Source: Microbacterium salitolerans
GTDB lineage: Bacteria; Actinomycetota; Actinomycetes; Actinomycetales; Microbacteriaceae
NCBI RefSeq assembly: GCF_019720895.1
Contig: NZ_JAHKSH010000002.1
Location: 186,001 to 250,000 of the forward strand
DNA: 64,000 nt
Direction of reading: 5' to 3'
Part shown: piece by piece, positions 16,902 to 26,299 of the stretch
Layout of the letters: every line of letters starts with the position of its first letter
Numbering within the stretch: position 1 is the stretch's first letter
The notes under the pieces: generated by a model
Told to the model about the DNA's origin: nothing
What the model saw: the letters and a program-made list of their open reading frames with translations, nothing else
The model's database searches: none
Made by a program: the position numbers and the translations under genes

Positions 16902-17692
16902 CCGCCATCGACCCCGGGGTCGACGCCCGTCTGCGACACCTCGCGGGTCTGCCTCGCCTTCTTGTCGCCGTCGACTTCGACGGGACCCTCTCGCCGCTGG
17001 TCGCCGACCCGATGTCTGCGCGCGCGACCCCTGACGCGAAGGCGGCCGTGGCGGCGCTTGCGGCGACACCGGGCACGACGGTCGCCTTCGTCTCCGGACG
17101 CTCCCTGGCGGACCTGCGTGTGATCGCGGAGCACGACGATGCGTCCCCGGTCTGGCTCGCGGGGTCGCATGGCGCCGAGCACTGGCGTCCTGCGGGCGTC
17201 CCGCCGCGTATGCGCCCGGTCGCGCTCGATGACGATCGCGCCGTGGGGCAGGCCGAGCGGGTGATCGGCGAGGCGCACGGTCTCGTCGAGCCGTTCGACG
17301 GCGCGTGGATCGAGGACAAGTCGTTTGGATTCGCGCTCCACACACGCACGGCGTCGCCCGACGTCGAGGAGCGTGCCGGCGCGGCACTCGACGCGCTCAT
17401 GTCGGAGCGCGCGCCGCGTTGGCGACGCCGCGTCGGTAAGCACGTCCTCGAGTACTCGTGGCGCCACGAGGGCAAGGACACGGCGATCGCCGAGCTGCGC
17501 GAGGAGACCGCGGCCGATGCGGTCGTGTTCGCCGGCGACGACGTGACGGATGAGGACGCGCTGCGCTCGCTCGAAGACGGCGATCTCGGGATCCGCGTGG
17601 GGGAGGGCGAGACGGCCGCCGACGTGACGGTGGCCGACACGCCCGAGCTCGCCGCCGTGCTCACTGCGTTGGCGGCATATCGAGCATCCTGA
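16898..17692 (+). CDS. otsB: Trehalose-6-phosphate phosphatase
   Basis: 264-residue HAD-superfamily phosphatase that turns trehalose 6-phosphate into trehalose. The catalytic DxDGT motif is D26-F-D28-G-T (VAVDFDGTLSPL). Motif II lies in VAFVSGRSLADL, and the C-terminal acidic motif is FAGDDVTDEDAL. The ATG overlaps the otsA stop by 4 nt. Together the two genes form a complete OtsAB pathway. Confidence 0.95.
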   Translation: MTAIDPGVDARLRHLAGLPRLLVAVDFDGTLSPLVADPMSARATPDAKAAVAALAATPGTTVAFVSGRSLADLRVIAEHDDASPVWLAGSHGAEHWRPAGVPPRMRPVALDDDRAVGQAERVIGEAHGLVEPFDGAWIEDKSFGFALHTRTASPDVEERAGAALDALMSERAPRWRRRVGKHVLEYSWRHEGKDTAIAELREETAADAVVFAGDDVTDEDALRSLEDGDLGIRVGEGETAADVTVADTPELAAVLTALAAYRAS

Positions 17693-17755
17693 TCGCGCAC
17701 CGCACAGCGCGTTTCGCAGATCGACGACGCGGTCGGACGCATTCGCTACTGGGAA

Positions 17756-17761
17756 TAGACT
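17756..17761 (+). promoter_or_regulatory. Putative -10 box of a leaderless promoter for ilvD
   Basis: TAGACT, then 6 nt, then the GTG start at 17768. No Shine-Dalgarno sequence lies between them. A -35 box is not convincing. Confidence 0.5.
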
Positions 17762-17767
17762 GCGAAC

Positions 17768-19477
17768 GTGAGTGAGAAGCAGGCGACTGGAATCGACATC
17801 AAACCGCGCAGTCGCGTGGTGACCGACGGCATCGAAGCCACGACATCGCGCGGCATGCTCCGCGCTGTCGGCATGGGCGACGACGACTGGGACAAGCCCC
17901 AGATCGGCATCGCGTCGAGCTGGAACGAGATCACGCCCTGCAACCTCTCGCTCGACCGCCTGGCGCAGGGGTCGAAGGAAGGCGTTCACGCCGGGGGCGG
18001 CTACCCGCTCCAGTTCGGGACAGTGAGCGTCTCCGACGGCATCTCGATGGGCCACGAGGGCATGCACTTCTCGCTCGTCAGCCGAGAGGTCATCGCCGAC
18101 AGCGTCGAGACCGTGGTCATGGGCGAGCGGCTCGACGGCACCGTGCTCCTGGCTGGCTGCGACAAGTCGCTCCCCGGCATGCTCATGGCCGCCGCGCGCC
18201 TCGAGCTCGCGAGCGTGTTCCTGTACGCCGGATCGATCGCGCCCGGCTGGGTCAAGCTCGAGGACGGCACCGAGAAGACGATCACGATCATCGACTCGTT
18301 CGAGGCCGTCGGCGCCTGCAAAGCGGGCCAGATGAGCGAGGCCGACCTCAAGAAGATCGAGTGCGGCTTCGCTCCGGGCGAAGGCGCCTGCGGCGGCATG
18401 TACACGGCCAACACGATGGCGTGCATCGCCGAGGCGCTCGGCATGAGCCTGCCCGGCTCCTCGACGCCGCTGAGCGCCGATCGCCGCCGCGACACCTACG
18501 CGCACCGCTCCGGTGAGGCCGTTGTCGAGATGCTCCGCCAGGGCATTACGACGAAGGACATCCTCACGAAGAAGGCGTTCGAGAACGCCGTCACGGTCGC
18601 CATGGTGCTCGGCGGATCCACGAACGCGGTCCTGCACCTGCTCGCGATCGCGAACGAGGCGGGCGTCGACCTCACCCTCGACGACTTCACCCGCATCGGC
18701 CAGCGGTCGCCCCACCTCGCCGACGTCAAGCCGTTCGGCCAGTTCGTCGCTCAGGACTTCGACCGCGCGGGCGGCATGCCCGTCGTGATGAAGGCGCTGC
18801 TCGACGCGGGCCTGCTCCACGGCGACGCGCTCACGGTGACGGGCAAGACGCTGGCCGAGAACCTCGAGGAGCTCGCACCCGAGCCGCTCGACGGCACGGT
18901 CGTGCGCGCGCTCGACAACCCGATCCACGCGACGGGAGGTCTCACGATCCTCAGCGGATCCTTCGCTCCCGAGGGCGCGGTCGTCAAGACCGCCGGATTC
19001 GACGCCGAGGTGTTCGAGGGGCCCGCGCGCGTGTTCGAGCGCGAGCGCGCCGCGATGGACGCGCTGACCCGGGGAGAGATCCAGGCCGGCGACGTCGTCG
19101 TCATCCGGTACGAGGGCCCCAAGGGCGGACCGGGCATGCGCGAGATGCTCGCGATCACCGCGGCCATCAAGGGCGCGGGGCTCGGCAAGGATGTACTACT
19201 GTTGACGGACGGTCGATTCTCCGGCGGCACAACCGGCCTGTGCATCGGCCACATTGCACCCGAAGCGGTGGACGCAGGTCCGATCGCATTCGTGCGCGAT
19301 GGCGATCTGATCCGGGTCGATGTCGCAGCTCGCACTCTCGACCTACTCGTCGATGAGGCTGAGCTCGCCTCCCGCCGTGACGGCTGGGAGTCGCTGCCCC
19401 CGCGCTACACCCGCGGCGTTCTCGCCAAGTACTCGAAGCTCGTGCACTCCGCTGCACTGGGCGCGATCACAGGCTGA
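17768..19477 (+). CDS. ilvD: Dihydroxy-acid dehydratase
   Basis: 569-residue Fe-S enzyme that dehydrates 2,3-dihydroxy-isovalerate and -methylvalerate in valine/isoleucine synthesis. Cluster-binding cysteines are seen in [14 protein letters not shown] and [16 protein letters not shown], with the N-terminal [10 protein letters not shown]. The C-terminal active-site serine region is [14 protein letters not shown]. The start is GTG 17768, which gives full length and sits right behind a -10 box. It heads the ilvD-ilvB-ilvN-ilvC group. Confidence 0.97.
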   Translation: MSEKQATGIDIKPRSRVVTDGIEATTSRGMLRAVGMGDDDWDKPQIGIASSWNEITPCNLSLDRLAQGSKEGVHAGGGYPLQFGTVSVSDGISMGHEGMHFSLVSREVIADSVETVVMGERLDGTVLLAGCDKSLPGMLMAAARLELASVFLYAGSIAPGWVKLEDGTEKTITIIDSFEAVGACKAGQMSEADLKKIECGFAPGEGACGGMYTANTMACIAEALGMSLPGSSTPLSADRRRDTYAHRSGEAVVEMLRQGITTKDILTKKAFENAVTVAMVLGGSTNAVLHLLAIANEAGVDLTLDDFTRIGQRSPHLADVKPFGQFVAQDFDRAGGMPVVMKALLDAGLLHGDALTVTGKTLAENLEELAPEPLDGTVVRALDNPIHATGGLTILSGSFAPEGAVVKTAGFDAEVFEGPARVFERERAAMDALTRGEIQAGDVVVIRYEGPKGGPGMREMLAITAAIKGAGLGKDVLLLTDGRFSGGTTGLCIGHIAPEAVDAGPIAFVRDGDLIRVDVAARTLDLLVDEAELASRRDGWESLPPRYTRGVLAKYSKLVHSAALGAITG

Positions 19478-19522
19478 CGCCCTCCGTCGCCGTCTGCCGT
19501 TCGAATCGATCAGGGAAGCCTC

Positions 19523-21328
19523 ATGCCCGCAGATCCCACCACCGCTGTTCCACGCCCTCCGGCCCGCACCTCGTCGAATGCACCCGTCATGACGGGCGCT
19601 GCCGCCGTCGTCCGCTCACTCGAGCTGCTCGGCGTCGACGATGTCTTCGGACTGCCGGGCGGCGCGATCCTCCCCGCGTACGACGCGCTCATGAACGCGG
19701 AGTCGCTCAACCACATCCTCGTGCGCCATGAGCAGGGCGCCGGTCACGCGGCCGAGGGATACGCCGCGGCGACCGGTCGCGTCGGCGTCGCGATCGCGAC
19801 CTCGGGTCCCGGCGCCACGAATCTCGTCACGGCGATCGCCGACGCCTACATGGACTCCGTTCCGATCGTGGCGATCACCGGTCAGGTGTTCTCGACCCTC
19901 ATGGGCACCGACGCGTTCCAGGAGGCGGACATCGTCGGCATCACGATGCCGGTGACGAAGCACTCCTTCCTCGTCAAGAAGGCGGAGGACATCCCCGCCG
20001 CCATCGCGCAGGCGTTCGAGATCGCCAGCACGGGCCGTCCGGGGCCGGTGCTGGTCGACATCACGAAGGACGCGCAGCAGGCCGAGGCGCCGTTCGTGTG
20101 GCCGCCGAAGTTCGACCTGCCCGGCTACCGACCCGTCACCCGGGCGCACGGCAAGCAGATCCAGGCCGCGGCGTCGCTTCTGGCCGAGGCGAAGAAGCCG
20201 GTGCTGTACGTCGGGGGCGGCGTGATCCGGGCGAAGGCCGCAGAGGAGCTCCGTGCGTTCGCGGAGACGACGGGCGCCCCCGTGGTCACGACGCTCATGG
20301 CACGCGGCGCGTTCCCCGACTCGCACGACCAGCACCTCGGCATGCCCGGCATGCACGGCTCCGTCCCGGCGGTCCTCGCCCTGCAGGAGGCCGACGTGCT
20401 CGTGTCGCTGGGGGCGCGCTTCGACGATCGCGTCACCGGCAAGGCCGAGCTGTTCGCTCCCCACGCGCAGATCGTGCACGTCGATATCGACCCCGCCGAG
20501 ATCGGCAAGATCAAGCAGGCGACCGTCCCGATCGTCGGCGACGTCAAGGAGGTCCTCGTCGATCTCGACACGGCCTACCGCTCGACGGTGTCGGGTCAGA
20601 AGCCCGAGTACGCCGAGTGGTGGCAGTATCTGCGTGGTCTGCGAGACCAGTACCCCCTCGGATACGCTCCGTCGACCGACGGCCTGCTCGCTCCGCAGCA
20701 GGTCATCCAGCGCATCGGCGAGCTCACGGGCCCCGAGGGCGTGTATGCGGCGGGTGTGGGTCAGCACCAGATGTGGTCGGCGCAGTTCATCAGGTACGAG
20801 CGTCCGAACTCGTGGCTCAACTCGGGCGGGGCCGGAACGATGGGGTACTCCGTGCCTGCCGCGATGGGGGCCAAGGTCGGCGAGCCCGACCGCCCCGTCT
20901 GGGCGATCGACGGCGATGGCTGCTTCCAGATGACGAACCAGGAGCTCGCGACGTGCGTGCTCAACGACATCCCCATCAAGGTCGCCATCATCAACAACTC
21001 GTCGCTCGGCATGGTGCGCCAGTGGCAGACGCTGTTCTATGACGGGCGCTACTCGCACACCGATCTCAACACGGGCCACGACACGAAGCGGATCCCCGAC
21101 TTCGTGAAGCTCGCCGAGGCATACGGCTGCCTTGCGATCCGTGTCGAGCGCGAAGATCAGATCGACGACGCGATCCAGCTCGCTCTCGACACGAACGATC
21201 GCCCCGTCGTCATCGACTTCGTGGTCTCGAGCGACGCGATGGTGTGGCCGATGGTCCCGCAGGGCGTGAGCAACAGCTATGTCCAATACGCGCGGGAGCA
21301 TTCCCCGGCGTTCGGTGAGGAGGACTGA
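19523..21328 (+). CDS. ilvB: Acetolactate synthase, large (catalytic) subunit
   Basis: 601-residue ThDP enzyme making acetolactate or acetohydroxybutyrate from pyruvate. The N-terminal domain has [16 protein letters not shown] and the catalytic glutamate in [15 protein letters not shown]. The C-terminal ThDP/Mg motif runs from [13 protein letters not shown] to [10 protein letters not shown]. The start is ATG 19523, 45 bp after ilvD; no leader peptide or T-box fits in that gap. The small subunit gene follows after 1 nt, with GAGGAGG inside the end of this gene. Confidence 0.96.
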   Translation: MPADPTTAVPRPPARTSSNAPVMTGAAAVVRSLELLGVDDVFGLPGGAILPAYDALMNAESLNHILVRHEQGAGHAAEGYAAATGRVGVAIATSGPGATNLVTAIADAYMDSVPIVAITGQVFSTLMGTDAFQEADIVGITMPVTKHSFLVKKAEDIPAAIAQAFEIASTGRPGPVLVDITKDAQQAEAPFVWPPKFDLPGYRPVTRAHGKQIQAAASLLAEAKKPVLYVGGGVIRAKAAEELRAFAETTGAPVVTTLMARGAFPDSHDQHLGMPGMHGSVPAVLALQEADVLVSLGARFDDRVTGKAELFAPHAQIVHVDIDPAEIGKIKQATVPIVGDVKEVLVDLDTAYRSTVSGQKPEYAEWWQYLRGLRDQYPLGYAPSTDGLLAPQQVIQRIGELTGPEGVYAAGVGQHQMWSAQFIRYERPNSWLNSGGAGTMGYSVPAAMGAKVGEPDRPVWAIDGDGCFQMTNQELATCVLNDIPIKVAIINNSSLGMVRQWQTLFYDGRYSHTDLNTGHDTKRIPDFVKLAEAYGCLAIRVEREDQIDDAIQLALDTNDRPVVIDFVVSSDAMVWPMVPQGVSNSYVQYAREHSPAFGEED

Positions 21329-21329
21329 C

Positions 21330-21839
21330 ATGTCGAAGCACGTTCTCAGCCTCCTCGTCGAGGACACACCGGGCCTGCTGACGCGCGTCGCCGGTCTGTT
21401 CGCTCGCCGCGGCTTCAACATCCACTCGCTCGCGGTGGGGGTGACCGAGGTCCCGGGGCTGTCGCGCATCACGGTCGTGGTCGACGTCGACAAGCTGCCC
21501 CTCGAGCAGGTCACGAAGCAGCTCAACAAGCTCATCAACGTCGTCAAGATCGTCGAGCTCGATCCCGCGGCGTCCGTGCAGCGCCAGCACATGCTGGTCA
21601 AGGTGCGCGCCGACAATACGACGAGAGCGAACGTCCTCGAGGTCGTGAGCCTCTTCCGAGCCAACGTCGTCGACTACGCGTCCGACTCCGTCGTGATCGA
21701 GATCACGGGCGACCAGGGCAAGGTCGACGCCTTCCAGAAGGCGATCACGCCCTTCGGCATCAAGGAGATCTCGCAGTCGGGGCTGCTCGCGCTCGGCCGC
21801 GGCCCCAAGTCGATCTCCGAGCGCGCTCTGCGCGCATAA
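21330..21839 (+). CDS. ilvN: Acetolactate synthase, small (regulatory) subunit
   Basis: 169-residue regulatory subunit that activates IlvB and confers valine feedback inhibition. The N-terminal ACT domain (about 4-78) shows SLLVEDTPGLLTRVAGLFAR and RGFNIHSLAVG; the C-terminal domain holds VDYASDSVVIEITG. ATG 21330 was chosen because GAGGAGG lies about 6 nt upstream; an earlier in-frame start at 21279 would overlap ilvB by 50 bp and lacks a ribosome-binding site. Confidence 0.96.
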   Translation: MSKHVLSLLVEDTPGLLTRVAGLFARRGFNIHSLAVGVTEVPGLSRITVVVDVDKLPLEQVTKQLNKLINVVKIVELDPAASVQRQHMLVKVRADNTTRANVLEVVSLFRANVVDYASDSVVIEITGDQGKVDAFQKAITPFGIKEISQSGLLALGRGPKSISERALRA

Positions 21840-22901
<1,062 letters not shown>

Positions 22902-22914
22902 TCCGTTCCCGCAG

Positions 22915-22949
22915 AACCGCCCCGCACCGGAATCGGTGCGGGGCGGTTT
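22915..22949 (+). terminator. Rho-independent terminator after ilvC
   Basis: Perfect 15-bp stem (22915-22929 with 22934-22948), GAAT tetraloop, and a short T-run. It ends 13 bp before the end of the minus-strand small ORFs, so it probably serves both directions. Confidence 0.9.
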
Positions 22950-22961
22950 CGCGTACCCGCT

Positions 22962-23017
22962 CAGTCCAGGCCGACGCGCCGATCCGACGTCCCGAGCAGT
23001 GCCCCGTGCCACGTCAT
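22962..23017 (-). other. Very short ORF or gene remnant in the DUF4190-like frame
   Basis: An 18-codon ATG ORF on the minus strand (MTWHGALLGTSDRRVGLD). It lies in the same frame as the two ORFs upstream and is separated from 23036-23200 by a TGA and six codons. Codon third positions are mostly G/C, as in real genes here. It could be the tail of a broken gene, a mini-ORF, or chance. I do not recognise it. Confidence 0.3.
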
Positions 23018-23035
23018 GCCGCGGGGGCTCTCGCG

Positions 23036-23200
23036 TCAGCTCTGGGGATGGATGCACCCCTCGAACATGACATCGCCGGTGGCGGGGACGGAAACGGAGA
23101 CGTCCTCGGAGAAGGTCGCTATCCCGCCCTCGGGCAGGTGGTCGGCGTACGCGCGATCCCACGCGATGATGGCACCGAATCCGACGAGCCCGAGGAGCAC
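23036..23200 (-). CDS. Small membrane-anchored hypothetical protein (54 aa)
   Basis: GTG-start ORF, 54 residues. It has an N-terminal membrane helix (MLLGLVGFGAIIAWDRAYAD), then an extracytoplasmic-looking tail with one Cys, ending MFEGCIHPQS. It is in the same reading frame as the 147-residue DUF4190-like ORF, 13 codons after that ORF's TGA, and no Shine-Dalgarno sequence precedes the GTG. It is either a separate small gene or the C-terminal part of the upstream gene cut off by a TGA. G/C-rich third positions support coding. Confidence 0.45.
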   Translation of the reverse strand: MLLGLVGFGAIIAWDRAYADHLPEGGIATFSEDVSVSVPATGDVMFEGCIHPQS

Positions 23201-23239
23201 GCGGACGAAGATGCTGACGGGGATCCGGCCGGCGCGAAG

Positions 23240-23683
23240 TCAGCCGGCGAAGCTGAGGAGGGCGATGAACAGGGCGATCGCTCCGACCGCGAGGAAGGCC
23301 ACGACGACGTCCAGGACGAGGGCGGCGATCGCCCACCCGCGGCCGCGAGCACGTCGGACGAGGCACACGATCGCGACGATGAGGCTTGCGACGCTCATGA
23401 TGACGCCGGCGATCGCGGCGACGGGCGCCAGCATCATCCAGGCGATCGGCTCCGACCCGGACCCGTCGATGGGCACGAGGATGAGAAGCGTCACCGGGGG
23501 GAGGAGGAACCCGAGGAGGGCGAGGACGAACGCCGTGAGGGCGAGCTTCCTGCCGCCGCGTGCGGAGGACGCAGGGGAGATGGTGGGGTTCGTGATGAGG
23601 GCAGCTTTCTCGTCGATGCCAAGCGGCAGCGTGGCTCTGCGTGCAGCGGCTGGCCGAACCGCACGCGTCCGTATGTCGATCAC
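23240..23683 (-). CDS. DUF4190-like small membrane protein
   Basis: 147-residue protein with a short basic N-terminus and three hydrophobic segments, at about residues 48-71, 78-108 and 117-145. The layout of a Gly/Lys-rich turn followed by LALTAFVLALLGFLLP, and of RGRGWAIAALVLDVVVAFLA, is that of DUF4190 proteins. It is also like the larger protein at 24737-25837. The GTG start at 23683 is uncertain because a -10-like TAGTGT overlaps it. The frame continues past the TGA into further coding-like sequence. Confidence 0.6.
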   Translation of the reverse strand: MIDIRTRAVRPAAARRATLPLGIDEKAALITNPTISPASSARGGRKLALTAFVLALLGFLLPPVTLLILVPIDGSGSEPIAWMMLAPVAAIAGVIMSVASLIVAIVCLVRRARGRGWAIAALVLDVVVAFLAVGAIALFIALLSFAG

Positions 23684-23753
23684 ACTATCGAGTCACGGCG
23701 GTTCCCGACGGCGTATTCGGATGGCGTCGCTGTCGTTCCCGGGAGAGTCCGTC

Positions 23754-23759
23754 TACGGT
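23754..23759 (+). promoter_or_regulatory. Putative -10 box of a leaderless promoter for the TraR/DksA-like gene
   Basis: TACGGT, then 8 nt, then ATG 23768, without a Shine-Dalgarno sequence. Confidence 0.4.
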
Positions 23760-23767
23760 GTCGGACC

Positions 23768-24118
23768 ATGACGCCCGCACACCGCGCGGAGCTCCGCGCC
23801 CTCCTGGAAGAGCATCGCGAGTCGGTGCTGCGAGCTCGGCGGCGCGGCGGCGAGGACCTGAACGAGCTCGCTGACGCGCGCTCGGCGGCGACGGCGGATG
23901 ATGAACATGATCCGGAGGGCGTGACGCTCGCGGCCGAGTGGTCGAGGCTGGTGGGGGTCGACGCCGACGCCCGTGCCGAACTGGGGGCGATCGACGCCGC
24001 TCTCGCGCGCGTGGATGACGACGCGTTCGGTGTCTGCGCCGCGTGTGGGCGCCGGATTCCGATGGCGCGGCTGCGCGTGCGCCCGATGGCGACGCGGTGC
24101 GTCGGCTGCGCGCGGTGA
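23768..24118 (+). CDS. TraR/DksA-family C4 zinc-finger protein
   Basis: 116-residue protein with an N-terminal helical region (about 1-80, probably a coiled coil; charged, with LRALLEEHRESVLRARRRGG) and a C-terminal zinc finger with C90-AA-C93 and C111-VG-C114. DksA/TraR proteins enter the RNA polymerase secondary channel and alter promoter response. The small actinobacterial members are mostly uncharacterised. ATG 23768 follows a -10-like box directly. It is transcribed away from the DUF4190-like gene. Confidence 0.85.
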   Translation: MTPAHRAELRALLEEHRESVLRARRRGGEDLNELADARSAATADDEHDPEGVTLAAEWSRLVGVDADARAELGAIDAALARVDDDAFGVCAACGRRIPMARLRVRPMATRCVGCAR

Positions 24119-24219
24119 GACGTCGCGATCTCTCCACAGATTCGGCGGATCCACGCGATCTCTCCACAATCGGGGGTTCCCGCGGCACGCGGGGGCGGCA
24201 TCTTCGTCAGGCTGACGTC

Positions 24220-24684
24220 ATGACAGATCTTCACGGCATCGACGCACTTCGCACCCGCCCGCTCACCCACGATCGCGATCTCACCGCGCTCGTGAACGCG
24301 CTGCTGCCCACCGCGTGCACCAGGCGCCTGTGGGTGATGCTCCTCGACGACGAGATGCGCTCCACGGATGTTCTGATGCCGATCGACGACATCCCGAAGG
24401 ATCCGACGCAGATCGCGGCCATGCCCGCGTCGGGCCCGGTGACGGTGGCGCAGACGCTCGGTCAGCAGATCGCGCGGATCGTGCAGCAGACGCCCGTGGC
24501 ATACGCAGTGGTCGTGTGGGAGCGGACCGGGTCCGCTCTCGTCGACGCTGTCGATCGCGAGTGGATCGCGGGCATGCGCCAGGGGTTCGCGTCGAACGCG
24601 TCAGCTCTGCGTGCACAGTTCGTGCTGTCGGACGACGGGGCGGAGATCATCGCCGACGAAGTTCGGGTCCACCAAGCCGCATGA
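24220..24684 (+). CDS. Conserved-looking protein of unknown function
   Basis: 154-residue soluble protein, not recognised. It is compact and mixed alpha/beta in appearance: a helix-rich start (ALVNALLPTACTRRLWVMLL), a strand pair, and a central AYAVVVWERTGSALVDAVD that resembles a beta-strand/turn. No signal peptide, no membrane segment, no clear catalytic motif. CAGGCT lies 6 nt before ATG 24220, so it may be leaderless. The neighbours (a TraR-like protein and a DUF4190 protein) give no firm hint. Confidence 0.75.
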   Translation: MTDLHGIDALRTRPLTHDRDLTALVNALLPTACTRRLWVMLLDDEMRSTDVLMPIDDIPKDPTQIAAMPASGPVTVAQTLGQQIARIVQQTPVAYAVVVWERTGSALVDAVDREWIAGMRQGFASNASALRAQFVLSDDGAEIIADEVRVHQAA

Positions 24685-24736
24685 CGCCGTCGGCGGGGCA
24701 CCGGCTCCGGCGCCCCGCCGCGCGCGGATGCGCAGA

Positions 24737-25837
24737 TCAGCGGAGCTTGACGTACACCTCGTATGCGGCGCCGGCCGGCAGCTCGTCGTAGATGCTGGCC
24801 GTGTAGTTCGCCTTGCCCTCCGCGGGGATCCGTTCGATGTAGTCGTACCCGACGGCGACGATGTCGCCGTCGCTGCTGCGGACGAGCACAGACACCTCGG
24901 CGTTCTCCACATCGTCGACGAAGGTGCTCGTCACGGTTCCGGTCACTTCTGTCAGGCCGTAGTCGTCGGTCTCGGAATCGGGGGCCGACGACTCGAGCGT
25001 GCCGAAGTCGGAGAGCGGCTGCGCTCCCTCGCGCAGCAGGTCCTCGTAGACGACGTTGAGCTCGGCGATGTCGTCAGCGGAGGCGTCCATGAAGGTCCCG
25101 TCGACGAGTGTCTCGCCGGGGAGGCCCGTGAAGTAGTCGTTCGCCGAGTCGATGAGCGTGCCCTCGTCGTCGAATGCCTCGATCGTGACGAACGTGTCGA
25201 CGTACACCTCGTCCTCCGAGGGGTTGTCGATGATGAGCGCGAAGTTCGTGTAGTCGTCCGATTCCCAGATCTGCTGATCGACGATCTCGAACGGGAAATC
25301 GGTCGTCCCCTCGGGAGCCCCGGGGATGGCGGCCTCGGGGTGCTCGGGAGAGGAAGCCGAGTCGGGAGCTGTGCTGAGCGCGAAGAGCAGGGCGAGCGCC
25401 GGTGTGATCAGCATCATCACGATGCTGATCAGCGCGCCGATGCCCGCGAGCACGAGGGCCGTGATGCTCATGCCCTTGCCTCGCATCTTCTTGACGAGCG
25501 CGACGATCGCGATCACAGCGGCCGGGATGATGAGCAGCCACGAGCCGTACGTCACGAACGGAATGCAGGCGGCGATGAAGCCGACGATCCCGAGGACGAG
25601 CGCCGTGACGGACAGCCCCTTGCCGCCCGAGGCCGGGGCGTCCGTCGGAGTGCCATACGGGCCGTTCGCGGACGGAGGAACGGGGGAGCCCGGCTGGGCG
25701 TAGGGAACCGCGTAGGCAGGCGGCTGATCCGGCCGCGCGTAGGGCGGCTGCGGCGGTGCAGGCGGCTGCTGCCCGGCGTCGGGGAGCGGCGGAACGACCG
25801 GCTCGTTCGGGTTGCTCGGCGGATGGGGCTCAGACAT
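24737..25837 (-). CDS. DUF4190-like membrane protein with extracytoplasmic C-terminal domain
   Basis: 366-residue protein. It has a Pro/Tyr-rich cytoplasmic-type N-terminus (about 1-70), hydrophobic segments at about 76-115 and 124-155 separated by the basic KKMRGKG, and a soluble acidic domain (about 175-366) that looks like an FxLYD-type beta-sandwich (ALIIDNPSEDEVYVD). Function unknown. ATG 25837 was chosen because GAGGTG lies 6 nt upstream; the frame also has a GTG 9 bp earlier. It resembles the smaller protein at 23240-23683. Confidence 0.8.
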   Translation of the reverse strand: MSEPHPPSNPNEPVVPPLPDAGQQPPAPPQPPYARPDQPPAYAVPYAQPGSPVPPSANGPYGTPTDAPASGGKGLSVTALVLGIVGFIAACIPFVTYGSWLLIIPAAVIAIVALVKKMRGKGMSITALVLAGIGALISIVMMLITPALALLFALSTAPDSASSPEHPEAAIPGAPEGTTDFPFEIVDQQIWESDDYTNFALIIDNPSEDEVYVDTFVTIEAFDDEGTLIDSANDYFTGLPGETLVDGTFMDASADDIAELNVVYEDLLREGAQPLSDFGTLESSAPDSETDDYGLTEVTGTVTSTFVDDVENAEVSVLVRSSDGDIVAVGYDYIERIPAEGKANYTASIYDELPAGAAYEVYVKLR

Positions 25838-26299
25838 GGGACGCACCTCGGTCTCGATCGGATCCGCGCCGAGCAGAGGGCTCCTGCGCGTCGGTCGATC
25901 TGGTTCCTCCCCCAGACACGACCACGACCTTCCACACTAGCCAGCACGCGGCGAGCCTGTGGGAGGAGAACTGCCCGGTCGGTGCGCGTCATCGCCGATG
26001 GGAGATCCGCGTCGGCCCGGGCCCGAGGCCGGTCGAGCGGTCCCATGCTCCGGGGTGCGGGCACGACGTGCCCTCGGCAGGTCACGGGGTCGTGGATCCC
26101 GGTCGTGCTCTGCTATCCTGAGGTGTCACGCGTGCGCGCGTCGGCGTTCCGCGCCCTTCGGGGTCGAACGCGAGACTGCCGCGTGGCTGCTGAAAATCCC
26201 ATCCAACTGCCTCTGTTCCCTGGCGGTCGGCGTGCGTCCTCAGGCGCGGTCGACCGGAGCACGGGCCCGATCATCACAACCCCTAAGGCAAACCACTAC
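25838..26299 (+). promoter_or_regulatory. Non-coding region with the rpsA promoter and long leader
   Basis: No convincing gene in these 462 bases. A -10-like TATCCT lies at 26114-26119, which would give rpsA a leader of about 175 nt. The first part holds the upstream region of the minus-strand DUF4190 gene. Only AAGG (26285-26288), 11 nt before the ATG, could serve as a ribosome-binding site. Ribosomal protein S1 genes often lack a strong one and are self-regulated. Confidence 0.45.

Noticed and set aside
16559-18928. 789-codon minus-strand open frame over otsA-otsB-ilvD
   Set aside because: It crosses three real genes and their gaps, shows no family features, and has shadow-frame composition.
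19478-19522. Possible leader-peptide attenuator or T-box before ilvB
   Set aside because: The gap is only 45 nt, with no Val/Leu/Ile-rich peptide and no terminator stem.
24611-26299. Long N-terminal extension of the rpsA frame
   Set aside because: The extension runs antisense to the DUF4190 gene and through the rpsA promoter region; S1 proteins start at the MTNATT-type sequence at 26300.
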